Below the pieces are notes generated by a model. It searched no databases, had not been told where the DNA came from, and saw only the letters and a program-made list of their open reading frames with translations. 64,000 nucleotides of DNA from Sinomonas atrocyanea (GTDB taxonomy: Bacteria; Actinomycetota; Actinomycetes; Actinomycetales; Micrococcaceae). The translations under genes and the position numbers were made by a program. The stretch lies in the NCBI RefSeq assembly GCF_030811715.1, contig NZ_JAUSRH010000012.1, forward strand, positions 1-64,000, given 5' to 3'. Positions within the stretch are counted from its first letter, which is position 1, and every line of letters begins with the position of its first letter. Below are positions 53,829 through 62,390 of this stretch, one piece after another.

Positions 53829-54536
53829 TCAGCGCGGCCCGGCCTCGACGAGCGTGAAGAACACCTTCCCGCGGGCCGAGGCGCCCGCGACGCGGAGTGC
53901 TTGGTCCGGGCGTGCCGCCACGACGAGCAGGCCCTCCGCGTCCTGGGATCCGAGCCATGGCCCGGCCGAGCCCGCGCCGCCCGGGGCGCCGGCCCAGAGG
54001 ACGGGGACCTGGGCCGCGAGCGTCGTGCCCGTGCCGGGGCCGCCGGCGTCCGCTGCCAGCATCACGTCGACAAGCTGCCCCGGCCGCAGGAGCTGGAGCG
54101 AGGCCGGGTCTGCGACCCTGACCGGGACCGCGGCGGTGCCCTGAGCGGTCCCCGCGAGGAGTCCCGGCCCCACGAGCCCGGCGTCGGTGATGGCCTCGCC
54201 GCCGCGCACGGGGCCCGCGAGGCGCTGCCCCACGAGTCTGGAGGGGTCCGAAGAGGCGCCCTGCGGCACGGCGTCGGCGGGAAGACGGGCAACTCGCAGG
54301 TCGCCTCCGGACACGGTGGCCCCGCCGGCGAGGTCCCGCGCGGCGACGGCAACGGGAGCCATGGCCGCCGAGGGTGGCGTGAGCTCGTGCACGGCGGCCC
54401 CCGCGGCCAGGCACAGGAGCACTGCGGCGAGCGTGCGGCGGCGCCGGTCGAGGAAGCGGCGCAGGGGGCTGCGCGGGACGGAGGCCCACGGCCGAGCTGA
54501 TGCGGGCGGGCGCTTCGGTGCGGGGCTGCGGCTCAT
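53829..54536 (-). CDS. SAF-domain protein (CpaB/RcpC-like)
   Basis: The 235-residue protein has an N-terminal membrane helix (TLAAVLLCLAAGAAVHEL) and a SAF domain (VAVAARDLAGGATVSGGDLRVARLP, LVGQRLAGPVRGGEAIT). This is the layout of CpaB/RcpC pilus-assembly proteins, but no tad/flp genes are nearby. It might bind peptidoglycan or saccharides outside the membrane. Stand-alone SAF proteins of this type are common in Micrococcaceae. Confidence 0.8.
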   Translation of the reverse strand: MSRSPAPKRPPASARPWASVPRSPLRRFLDRRRRTLAAVLLCLAAGAAVHELTPPSAAMAPVAVAARDLAGGATVSGGDLRVARLPADAVPQGASSDPSRLVGQRLAGPVRGGEAITDAGLVGPGLLAGTAQGTAAVPVRVADPASLQLLRPGQLVDVMLAADAGGPGTGTTLAAQVPVLWAGAPGGAGSAGPWLGSQDAEGLLVVAARPDQALRVAGASARGKVFFTLVEAGPR

Positions 54537-54630
54537 GCTGCCACGCTAGGGTGGCAGCGCCGGCCGGGCCCTGGGGAGGGTGCCTATGTGGACGACGCGC
54601 GGAGCGCGCCGCCTGTGGAGGAGAAGAAGG

Positions 54631-54897
54631 TCAGTGGGCGGCGGCCGCGGGGGCCGGCTTGGTGTCCTTCGGCGTGGACTCCTTGGCCGTCGAGGCGGCC
54701 GGAGTGCTGCTGGAGCTGCCTCCGCGGGAATCCGTGCGGTAGAAGCCAGAGCCCTTGAAGACGACGCCGACGGTGTTGAACTTCTTGCGCAGCGTGCCGC
54801 CGCACTCGGGGCAGACCGTGAGCGAGGCATCGCTGAACGACTGGACCGTCTCGAAGGCGTGGTCGCAGTCTTTGCAGGCGTAGGCGTAAGTAGGCAC
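54631..54897 (-). CDS. FmdB/Ruc-like zinc-ribbon protein
   Basis: The 88-residue protein starts VPTYAYACKDCDHAFE and has a second pair CPECGG, together one zinc ribbon. A Ser/Ala/Thr-rich disordered tail follows. It is the counterpart of M. tuberculosis Rv0991c (Ruc), reported as a redox-regulated chaperone. The neighbour 5-formyltetrahydrofolate cyclo-ligase and galU agree with the Rv0991c-Rv0993 order. GAAGGAG precedes the GTG. A CIRCE-like element 77 bp upstream suggests HrcA control. Confidence 0.9.
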   Translation of the reverse strand: MPTYAYACKDCDHAFETVQSFSDASLTVCPECGGTLRKKFNTVGVVFKGSGFYRTDSRGGSSSSTPAASTAKESTPKDTKPAPAAAAH

Positions 54898-54973
54898 AGG
54901 AACTCCTTCTGGACAGGGCAGAGGCCGCGGCACCGACCGGCACGGCGCCCCAACTCTGGGAGCGTCGGTCCGG

Positions 54974-55000
54974 TTGGCAGTCACGGGCCTCGAGTGCTAA
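54974..55000 (-). promoter_or_regulatory. CIRCE-like element upstream of the FmdB/Ruc-like gene
   Basis: On the plus strand TTGGCAGTC, nine bases, then GAGTGCTAA matches CIRCE at 7 of 9 and 9 of 9 positions. It lies between the stop of the cyclo-ligase gene and the zinc-ribbon gene, which reads leftward. Confidence 0.75.
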
Positions 55001-55023
55001 TTCTAACAGGCCCCCGTGGGCGC

Positions 55024-55668
55024 CTATTCCGTGGTCTGGCCCGCGCCGCCGAGGTCCACGATCCCGCCAGGCGTGACGGCTGCGTCCACGCGGCGGTCCA
55101 GCGCATCGGCCGGGACCTCGCCCGAGGCGAGCACCTCGCGGTCGTACACCACGGCCGCGGTGGGGAGCCGGGCCCCGAGCGCCGCCGCGAGCGCGAGGAA
55201 TCGGTCGTAGTACCCGCCGCCCTGTCCGAGGCGGCGCCCGGCGGTGTCCAGGGCGGTGGCGGGGAGCAGGATCCCGCAGACCGCGGGGCGGCCGGGATCG
55301 CCGGCGAGGACCTGCTCGGCCTCCACCACGTCGCCCACCGGCTCCTGGACCGGGGCGTAGCGGCTGCGCGCGAACTCGATGCCCGGGCGCCACTCGACCC
55401 ACCCGAGCTGCCGCTCGGGCAGGCAGATCGGGAGCATCAGGCGGAACCCGTCGGCGTGCAGGCTGTCGAGGAGGTCCGCAGTCGGCGGCTCCACGCCGAC
55501 CCCCAGATACGCCGTCAGCACCGCCCCCGCGGGCAGGGTCCGGCGCGCCCACGCGAGGCCGTGCCCGGCGATCAGGGGGGCCGCGGCGGCCACGTCGGCG
55601 GGCGCGAGCGCGCGCCGCGCCGACCAGATCCGGGCCCGCAGGGAGGACTTGAGCTCGGCGGTGTCCAT
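55024..55668 (-). CDS. 5-formyltetrahydrofolate cyclo-ligase
   Basis: The 214-residue enzyme (EC 6.3.3.2) converts 5-formyl-THF to 5,10-methenyl-THF with ATP. The N-terminal SSLRARIWSARRAL and the ATP/Mg motif GRRLGQGGGYYDRFL are typical. It is divergent from galU, as in mycobacteria (Rv0992c/Rv0993), and works in the same folate pool as the Fhs enzyme in this window. Confidence 0.92.
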   Translation of the reverse strand: MDTAELKSSLRARIWSARRALAPADVAAAAPLIAGHGLAWARRTLPAGAVLTAYLGVGVEPPTADLLDSLHADGFRLMLPICLPERQLGWVEWRPGIEFARSRYAPVQEPVGDVVEAEQVLAGDPGRPAVCGILLPATALDTAGRRLGQGGGYYDRFLALAAALGARLPTAAVVYDREVLASGEVPADALDRRVDAAVTPGGIVDLGGAGQTTE

Positions 55669-55716
55669 GCCGCGACTCTATCCGTGCATGTCCCGTACTC
55701 GTATAGAGTGTGCCTC

Positions 55717-56637
55717 GTGTCTACCTCCAGAGCTGTCAGGAAAGCCGTCATCCCTGTCGCCGGTCTCGGGACTCGGTTCCTGCCGGTGACCAAGGCCATG
55801 CCCAAGGAGATGCTCCCCGTCGTCGACAAGCCCGCGATCCAGTACGTGGTTGAGGAAGCGGTGTCGGTGGGCCTCGAGGACATCCTGATGATCACGGGCC
55901 GCAACAAGCGCGCGCTCGAGGACCACTTCGACCGCGTCCCCTCGCTCGAGTCCGCGCTCGAGGCCAAGGGCGACCGCAAGAAGCTCGCCGCCATCCAGGA
56001 GTCCAACAACCTCGGCGACATCCACTACGTCCGCCAGGGCGACCCGAAGGGCCTCGGACACGCCGTCCTGTGCGCCGAGCGCCACGTGGGCAACGAGCCC
56101 TTCGCCGTGCTCCTCGGCGACGACCTCATCGACGAGCGGGACGAGCTCCTGGGCGAGATGATCCGGGTCCAGCAGGCCACCGGCGGCTCCGTCGTGGCGC
56201 TCATGGAGGTCCCGCGCGAGACGATCTCCTCGTACGGCTGCGCCGACGTCACCGAGGTCGAGGGCGAGAGCTACGTCCAGGTCCACGGGCTCGTCGAGAA
56301 GCCCGCGCCCGAGGATGCACCCTCGAACCTCGCCATCATCGGCCGCTACGTGCTCCACCCCGCCGTCTTCGACGTGCTGCGCAGCACCGAGCCCGGCCGC
56401 GGCGACGAGATCCAGCTCACCGACGCCCTCCAGACCCTCGCCCGGCGCGAGGGCGAGGGCGGCGGCGTGTACGGCGTGGTCTTCCGCGGCCGCCGCTACG
56501 ACACCGGCGACAAGCTCTCCTACCTCAAGGCCGTCGTGACCCTTGCCTGCGACCGCGACGAGTTCGGCGCGGACCTGCGCTCGTGGCTCGCGGACTTCGT
56601 GGCCGAGGGCGCGGACGCGGCGTCGGCCCGCGGCTGA
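55717..56637 (+). CDS. galU: UTP-glucose-1-phosphate uridylyltransferase
   Basis: The 306-residue nucleotidyltransferase (EC 2.7.7.9) makes UDP-glucose for cell-envelope sugars. It has the active-site motif IPVAGLGTRFLPVTKAMPKE, GDDLIDERDELL, VEKP and RYDTGDKLSYLKA. A GTG at 55717 follows TAGAGT by seven bases (leaderless). rimJ starts nine bases after the stop. Confidence 0.97.
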   Translation: MSTSRAVRKAVIPVAGLGTRFLPVTKAMPKEMLPVVDKPAIQYVVEEAVSVGLEDILMITGRNKRALEDHFDRVPSLESALEAKGDRKKLAAIQESNNLGDIHYVRQGDPKGLGHAVLCAERHVGNEPFAVLLGDDLIDERDELLGEMIRVQQATGGSVVALMEVPRETISSYGCADVTEVEGESYVQVHGLVEKPAPEDAPSNLAIIGRYVLHPAVFDVLRSTEPGRGDEIQLTDALQTLARREGEGGGVYGVVFRGRRYDTGDKLSYLKAVVTLACDRDEFGADLRSWLADFVAEGADAASARG

Positions 56638-56645
56638 CGCGGAGC

Positions 56646-57266
56646 ATGTCGGCATCGGGCCTCTGGCCCGTCACCCTGCGCGCCGGGGACCTCGCTCTCC
56701 GGCCGCTGCGGATGGGGGACCGCGCGGAGTGGATGGCCGTGCGATCCCGGAACAGGTCCTGGCTCGCCCCCTGGGAGGCCTCCAACCCCCAGCCCGGCGG
56801 CTCCCTGCCCACGTTCCGGGACATGGTGCGCTCGCTCACCCGGCAGGCCCGGGAGGGGTCGGCGCTGCCGTTCGTGATCACCCTCGACGACCCCCGGGCG
56901 CGCAGGGCTCCCATTGTCGGGCAGCTCACGGTGTCCTCGATCGTGTGGGGCTCGGCGCTCATGGCCACGCTCGGCTACTGGGTGGACCGCGAGCATGCCG
57001 GCCGGGGGATCGCGCCGACGGCGGTCGCGCTCGTGACCGACCACTGCTTCCGTGAGATGGGCCTGCACCGGATGGAGATCAACATCCGCCCGGAGAACGC
57101 CCCGAGCCTGCGGGTGGTCGAGAAGCTCGGATTCCGCCACGAGGGCCTGCGCCCCCGCTACCTGCACATCAACGGGGCGTGGGCGGACCACGAGTCCTTC
57201 GCCCTCACGGCCGAGGAGGTCCCCGAGGAGGGACTGCTGGGCCGCTGGCTCACCTCCCGGCGGTGA
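56646..57266 (+). CDS. RimJ/RimL-type GNAT acetyltransferase
   Basis: The 206-residue GNAT protein begins VTLRAGDLALRPLRMGDRAEW and contains TLGYWVDREHAGRGIAPTAV (acetyl-CoA loop) and NIRPENAPSLRVVEKLGFR. This is the RimJ branch that acetylates ribosomal protein N-termini. Its place after galU corresponds to Rv0995 in M. tuberculosis, although the moeA gene found there between the two is missing. Confidence 0.92.
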   Translation: MSASGLWPVTLRAGDLALRPLRMGDRAEWMAVRSRNRSWLAPWEASNPQPGGSLPTFRDMVRSLTRQAREGSALPFVITLDDPRARRAPIVGQLTVSSIVWGSALMATLGYWVDREHAGRGIAPTAVALVTDHCFREMGLHRMEINIRPENAPSLRVVEKLGFRHEGLRPRYLHINGAWADHESFALTAEEVPEEGLLGRWLTSRR

Positions 57267-57384
57267 GCGGCGCACGACGGCGCGTCCCCGCCGTCGGCGG
57301 CCGCCGCGCCTTCCCGCTGAGGTTCTCGCGACACACCGGCGCTAATACGGGCACGGCCCCGGCGATCCTCCTACGGTTCTGAGT

Positions 57385-58281
57385 ATGGATTTCGCCCTCA
57401 GCAGCTCGACGGTGCTCGGCGCTGCCGTGCTCGTGTGGCTGCTGTGGGTTGCCCCGTACTTCCTCCGCCGGCGCGCTGCCGAGCAGCCTGCTGGCGAGGC
57501 GACCCTGCTCATGGAGTCGGTGGACCCGCTCCGCCGCGACGTGGCGCACTCTGCACCCTCCTCCCCGGGCAGGGAGCCCCGCACCGGTGCCACGTCGTCT
57601 CCGACAGGCCGCGGCGCCGGGCAGCAGCGCCTGCGCATCCGGTGGGGCCGCCTCGCCGTGGCCCTGACGGGGCTCTGCGCCCTCCTGGCAGCCGTCGTCA
57701 CCCTCGTCCTCATGATCGTGGGCGTCCCTGCCTGGGTCCCGCTGGCCAGCCTGGCTGCCGCCGTGGGCTCCGTCGCCGTGCTCCGCTCCCTGGCCGTGCG
57801 CGACCGGAAGCGGCGGCTCGAGACCGCGTTCGGCGCGGCCATGGCCACCCGGGACCCGATCCCCGCTCCGCCCGCGCGGACCGTGCGGAGCGAGGTGTTC
57901 GACGCCGGGCGGGAGCCCGCGGCCGCTCCGCGCACGGTGAGCCGGGAGGAGCTGAGGTCGATCGCCCTCGAGGTTGCGAAGGCCTCGCAGGCCAGCGCTG
58001 AGGAGGCGGCGCGGGCCAGCGGAGAGCAGGCCCCGGAGTGGGCGCCCGTGGACGTGCCCCGGCCCTCCTACCTCGACGCCGCAAAGGCCGAGCGGCCCGA
58101 CCCCGAGCCGCTCCAGACCGCCGCCGAGCCCAAGCCCGAGGGGCGTCCCCTCAAGCCTGCGGCAGAGGCCCCCGAACCCGGCTCTGTGCCCGGAGTCCCG
58201 GCCCTGGGTACTGCCAAGGCGCCCGCCCGCGGGGGCGCTCTGGGGAACCTCGACGAGGTCCTCCAGCGCCGCCGCGCCTAG
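57385..58281 (+). CDS. Rv0996-like membrane protein
   Basis: The 298-residue protein has an N-terminal helix (STVLGAAVLVWLLWVAPYFL), two helices at about 93-145 and a long C-terminal, Pro/Ala/Glu-rich cytoplasmic region with a coiled-coil-like stretch (REELRSIALEVAKASQASAEEAARA). Position after rimJ and layout match the conserved Rv0996-type protein of unknown function. The ATG follows TACGGT by seven bases. Confidence 0.82.
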   Translation: MDFALSSSTVLGAAVLVWLLWVAPYFLRRRAAEQPAGEATLLMESVDPLRRDVAHSAPSSPGREPRTGATSSPTGRGAGQQRLRIRWGRLAVALTGLCALLAAVVTLVLMIVGVPAWVPLASLAAAVGSVAVLRSLAVRDRKRRLETAFGAAMATRDPIPAPPARTVRSEVFDAGREPAAAPRTVSREELRSIALEVAKASQASAEEAARASGEQAPEWAPVDVPRPSYLDAAKAERPDPEPLQTAAEPKPEGRPLKPAAEAPEPGSVPGVPALGTAKAPARGGALGNLDEVLQRRRA

Positions 58282-58369
58282 CCCGTCCGCGGACCGGCTG
58301 GAGCCCGGTACACAGGCCATTGCGATTTGGATTTTGGCGGCCGCACCAGTAACGTAGTTCCCGCACCGA

Positions 58370-58442
58370 GGGGTCTTAGCTCAGTTGGTAGAGCGCTTCG
58401 TTCGCATCGAAGAGGTCAGGGGTTCAAATCCCCTAGGCTCCA
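58370..58442 (+). tRNA. tRNA-Ala (CGC anticodon)
   Basis: The 73-nt cloverleaf has an acceptor stem GGGGTCT/AGGCTCC, D-arm AGCTCAGTTGGTAGAGC, anticodon stem CTTCG/CGAAG with loop TTCGCAT (anticodon CGC, codon GCG), and T-arm AGGGGTTCAAATCCCCT. The CCA end is not encoded. A 13-bp hairpin follows. Confidence 0.96.
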
Positions 58443-58468
58443 CATTGTCTCTCGTCAGAGGGCACTTT

Positions 58469-58499
58469 CAGGGTCCCAGCCGTTCAGGCTGGGACCCTG
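58469..58499 (+). terminator. Hairpin terminator after tRNA-Ala
   Basis: CAGGGTCCCAGCC (58469-58481) pairs perfectly with 58487-58499 around loop GTTCA. TCTGCGTTCC follows. Confidence 0.85.
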
Positions 58500-58533
58500 T
58501 CTGCGTTCCTGGCGAGCCAGCTTCCAGCCAGCG

Positions 58534-59217
58534 CTAGGGCCGCCCGCTGCCCGACCCCGAGTCGGCCTCCGGGCCGCTCCCCGGCGCCGGCGGGTAGGGC
58601 GGCTGCTGGGCCGGGTCCTGTGGCTGCTGCTGGGAGCCGTAGGGCGGCTTCTGCTGCGGCGGGTACTGGGGCTGCTGCTGGGACGTGTACGGCGACTGCT
58701 GCGGCGGGTACTGCGGCTGCTGCTCCGGCCGATAATCCGGGCGATAGGGCGTCTGCTGCGCCTCGGACCGCCGGAGGTAGCCGGTCCCGGGGTACCTGTC
58801 GAAGCGCTGCCCCTGGGGGTTCTCCCGCTGCACGAGCATCACGATCAGCGCGATCCAGCCGAGCACGGGAATGAGGGCGAGCAGCAGGAACCAGGCGCTC
58901 AGATTGGCGTCGTGGAGCCGGCGCGCCGCGACGGCGAGGCCGGGCACCACCGTCGCGAAGAACCACAGGCCGCCGAGGGGGCTGGTGCCGGTCGTCTGGC
59001 CGTTGATCATGGTGGGGCCGATGGAGTTGAGGATCCCCGAAGCAATCGCCGAGGCGAGGGCCCACCACCAGTATTCGCTGCGGCTTGCGCGCCCCGTGAA
59101 GACTGCGTACTTCTGGAAGACGCGCTTGACCGCTTCGACCGGAGGAGCGCCGTAGTAGGGGAGTTCGAGCGGGGGGACTGCTCCGCCGGCCGCGTAATGG
59201 GGCTGCTGGATGGTCAT
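58534..59217 (-). CDS. DUF805 membrane protein with Pro/Gln-rich tail
   Basis: The 227-residue protein has a DUF805 domain (VFQKYAVFTGRASRSEYWWWAL, VVPGLAVAARRLHDANLSAWFLLLALIPVLGWI) with four helices and a tail of about 85 residues made of repeats of PQYPPQQ and related Gln/Pro/Tyr motifs. DUF805 proteins are membrane proteins of unknown function. GGAACGCCTCCC is the complement of the ribosome-site region. Confidence 0.9.
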   Translation of the reverse strand: MTIQQPHYAAGGAVPPLELPYYGAPPVEAVKRVFQKYAVFTGRASRSEYWWWALASAIASGILNSIGPTMINGQTTGTSPLGGLWFFATVVPGLAVAARRLHDANLSAWFLLLALIPVLGWIALIVMLVQRENPQGQRFDRYPGTGYLRRSEAQQTPYRPDYRPEQQPQYPPQQSPYTSQQQPQYPPQQKPPYGSQQQPQDPAQQPPYPPAPGSGPEADSGSGSGRP

Positions 59218-59307
59218 GGGAGGCGTTCCTTTCGCCGGATGGTGGGCGATGCCACCATGCTAGGAACGGCGCGGACCGGCGGAGAAGGGTATGAAGGCCC
59301 TGAGCGC

Positions 59308-60306
<999 letters not shown>

Positions 60307-60762
60307 CTAGCTGCCGCCGCCGAGCCGCGGGAGCCCGCCGTCGGCCGCCTCGTCGACGGGGAGCGGACGGCGCATCGGCCCGGGATCGCGGGCCGCGAGG
60401 ACCACGAGCGGCACGTCGGCCGCGTGGAGGGCATCGGCGAAGTCGAGGAATGCCGAGACGTCCCCGGAGGCGGCGGCGTCCAGGCGGGGCACGCCGTCGA
60501 CCACCCAGAGGGCGTGCCGCGGCGCAAGCTCCGCCCAGCGCACGCCCACGGCCCCCGCCCGGCACACCTCGGGGAAGGCGAGCCACAGCAGCTCGGTGTC
60601 CGCGGTGCGGGCGTGGAGCACGCCCCCGGGCACGGGGACCTCCGTGCCGTCCCCGGGCGGGACGAAGAGGCCGAGGGACCCGAGCTGCTCCTCGGTGCCC
60701 GGCACGAGCACGCGGCCCGCGTCCCAGCCCGGGCGCCCCGCAGCCGCGCCGCCTCGGCTCAC
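60307..60762 (-). CDS. Protein like the C-terminal part of AFG1/ZapE
   Basis: The 151-residue protein matches from memory only the C-terminal part of AFG1/ZapE-type ATPases: EVPVPGGVLHARTADTELLWLAFPEVC, then HALWVVDGVPRLDAAASGDVSAFLDFADALHAADVPLVV. There is no P-loop, so it is not an ATPase by itself. The GTG start overlaps the corA stop (GTGA), indicating translational coupling. It is either a dedicated short protein or a gene fragment kept in the corA operon. Confidence 0.65.
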   Translation of the reverse strand: MSRGGAAAGRPGWDAGRVLVPGTEEQLGSLGLFVPPGDGTEVPVPGGVLHARTADTELLWLAFPEVCRAGAVGVRWAELAPRHALWVVDGVPRLDAAASGDVSAFLDFADALHAADVPLVVLAARDPGPMRRPLPVDEAADGGLPRLGGGS

Positions 60763-61757
60763 AGCCACTGCTTCCACTTAAAGACCAGCCACAGCGCGAA
60801 GCCGGCCACCACCATGAGCACGAGCGCATACGGGTAGCCGAGGTCCCACTCGAGCTCGGGCATCGTCTTGAAGTTCATGCCGTAGATGCCCGTGACGAGG
60901 GCCGGGGCGAAGAAGATCGCGGCCCAGGAGGAGATCCGCTTGACCTGCTCATTCTGGGCCAGGCTCGTCTCGTTCTGCCGGTTGGCCGTGAGGGTGCCGT
61001 CGAGCACGAGCGCGTTCTGCAGGAGGTCGCGGAAAGCGTCGGCGCGGGAGACGATCTGCTCGAGGTGGTCGTGGACGTCGCGGAGGCTGCGCTGGAGCTC
61101 GACCTCCACCTTGTACTTCCCGAAGCCTCCCTCGAGGCCCTCGACCATGCGCTTGAGCGGGTGGACGGCCCGCTGGAACTGGATGACCTCGCGCGTGAGC
61201 TCGTAGATGCGCCGCGAGACGGCGGGGTCGTTGGCGAAGAGCTGGTCCTCGATCTCGTCGATGTCGTTCTCGAGGCCGGCGACCACCGGCTTGTAGTCGT
61301 CCACGACCCTGTCGAGCAGGGCGTACAGCACCGCCTCGGGCCCGTGCCGCAGCAGGCCGGGGTCGGACTCGAGGCGCTTCCTGACCATGCTCACGCCGGC
61401 TGTCTCGGCATGCCGGACCGTGACGACGTAGTTCGGGCCCGTGAAGACGTGCAGCTCGCCGAACTCGACCGTCTCCGTCTCGTCGACGTACCGCGCGGGG
61501 CGCAGCACGGTGAAGAGCATCTCGTCGTAGCGCTCCATCTTGGGCCGCTGGTGCGCGTTGATCGCGTCCTCGACGGCCAGGTCATGGAGGTGGAACTCGT
61601 GGGCGACCTCGGCCATCTCCTCGGGGGAGGGGCGGTAGAGGCCGATCCACGCCATGCTGCCGCCGGTCGCCTCGAGAGTCTCGAAGGTCTGCTCGAGCGA
61701 TTCGGGGTGGGCGGCCCTGCGGCCGTCGACGTAGACGGCGTTGTCGATGATGGTCAC
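60759..61757 (-). CDS. corA: CorA-type Mg2+/Co2+ transporter
   Basis: The 332-residue protein has a large cytoplasmic N-terminal domain, long helices (about 150-265) and two C-terminal helices, with the signature YGMNF at the end of the first helix. CorA forms pentameric divalent-cation channels. Its GTG overlaps the lrp stop and its stop overlaps the next start, so lrp-corA-zapE-like is one tightly coupled operon. Confidence 0.95.
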   Translation of the reverse strand: MTIIDNAVYVDGRRAAHPESLEQTFETLEATGGSMAWIGLYRPSPEEMAEVAHEFHLHDLAVEDAINAHQRPKMERYDEMLFTVLRPARYVDETETVEFGELHVFTGPNYVVTVRHAETAGVSMVRKRLESDPGLLRHGPEAVLYALLDRVVDDYKPVVAGLENDIDEIEDQLFANDPAVSRRIYELTREVIQFQRAVHPLKRMVEGLEGGFGKYKVEVELQRSLRDVHDHLEQIVSRADAFRDLLQNALVLDGTLTANRQNETSLAQNEQVKRISSWAAIFFAPALVTGIYGMNFKTMPELEWDLGYPYALVLMVVAGFALWLVFKWKQWL

Positions 61758-62290
61758 CGGTCCATTATCGGCAGCCCTGCGTCCGACGCCGGTGCTGCCG
61801 CGGCCTCCGCGGCGCGGCGTGTGCGGTCCACGGCGCGCCGCAGGAGCGAGTCGGCGCGGTAGGCGATGTGGGCGTGGAGGGCGAGGACCGTCTCCGAGCG
61901 GATGACCCCTTTGATGCGCAGCACCTGCCTCAGGGCGGACTGGAGCTCGTGGGTGTCCCCGGCGACGAGGCGGCACCAGATGTCGCCGCGGCCGGAGATC
62001 TCGTAGGCCTCGAGCACGGTGGGGATGCGGCGCAGCCCCGCGACGACCGAGTCGAGCTCGCGGTGCACCACCTCGAGGGTGATGAACGCGACCACGTCGT
62101 AGCCGAGGGCCTCGAGGTCCACGTCCCGGCCGCTGCCGCGCAGCACCTCGGCGCGCTCGAGCCGGCGCAGGCGGCTCTGCACCGTGTTGCGGGCCACGCC
62201 GACCCGGGCCGCGAGCTCGGCGATCTGGGCCCGCGGCTCCTCGACGAGGGCCAGGACGAGTCGGAGATCGGTTGCGTCCAGTGCGCTCAT
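61754..62290 (-). CDS. Lrp/AsnC family transcriptional regulator
   Basis: The 178-residue protein has the AsnC HTH (MSALDATDLRLVLALVEEPR, ARVGVARNTVQSRLRRLERA) and the RAM ligand-binding domain (VLEAYEISGRGDIWCRLVA, IRSETVLALHAHIAYR). Such proteins sense amino acids. It is divergent from an MFS transporter gene, and TTGATCA-type palindromes in the shared 64-100 bp region are candidate operators for both. Confidence 0.92.
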   Translation of the reverse strand: MSALDATDLRLVLALVEEPRAQIAELAARVGVARNTVQSRLRRLERAEVLRGSGRDVDLEALGYDVVAFITLEVVHRELDSVVAGLRRIPTVLEAYEISGRGDIWCRLVAGDTHELQSALRQVLRIKGVIRSETVLALHAHIAYRADSLLRRAVDRTRRAAEAAAAPASDAGLPIMDR

Positions 62291-62312
62291 TGATCACTCC
62301 AGGGTCAGCGGC

Positions 62313-62340
62313 GGAACGGATTTTGATCATCGTGGTCAAC
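62313..62340. promoter_or_regulatory. Candidate Lrp operator between lrp and the MFS gene
   Basis: TTGATCATCGTGGTCAA near 62323-62339 is an imperfect palindrome (arms TTGA-CA/TG-TCAA). A second TTGATCA overlaps the lrp start (62290-62296). Lrp-type proteins bind such repeated half-sites. Confidence 0.4.
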
Positions 62341-62390
62341 AGGGGCCGGACCAGATGATCCTCAGGGCCATTCTGCCCGAACGTGAAGCC

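Noticed and set aside
46792-54489. A 2565-codon minus-strand open frame
   Set aside because: It runs antisense through guaA, the DUF3817 gene and the giant helicase gene, whose families are clear. Long antisense frames are expected at this GC content.
53829-54536. A tad/flp pilus locus suggested by the CpaB-like protein
   Set aside because: No pilin, ATPase or secretin gene is nearby, so only a SAF-domain protein can be claimed.
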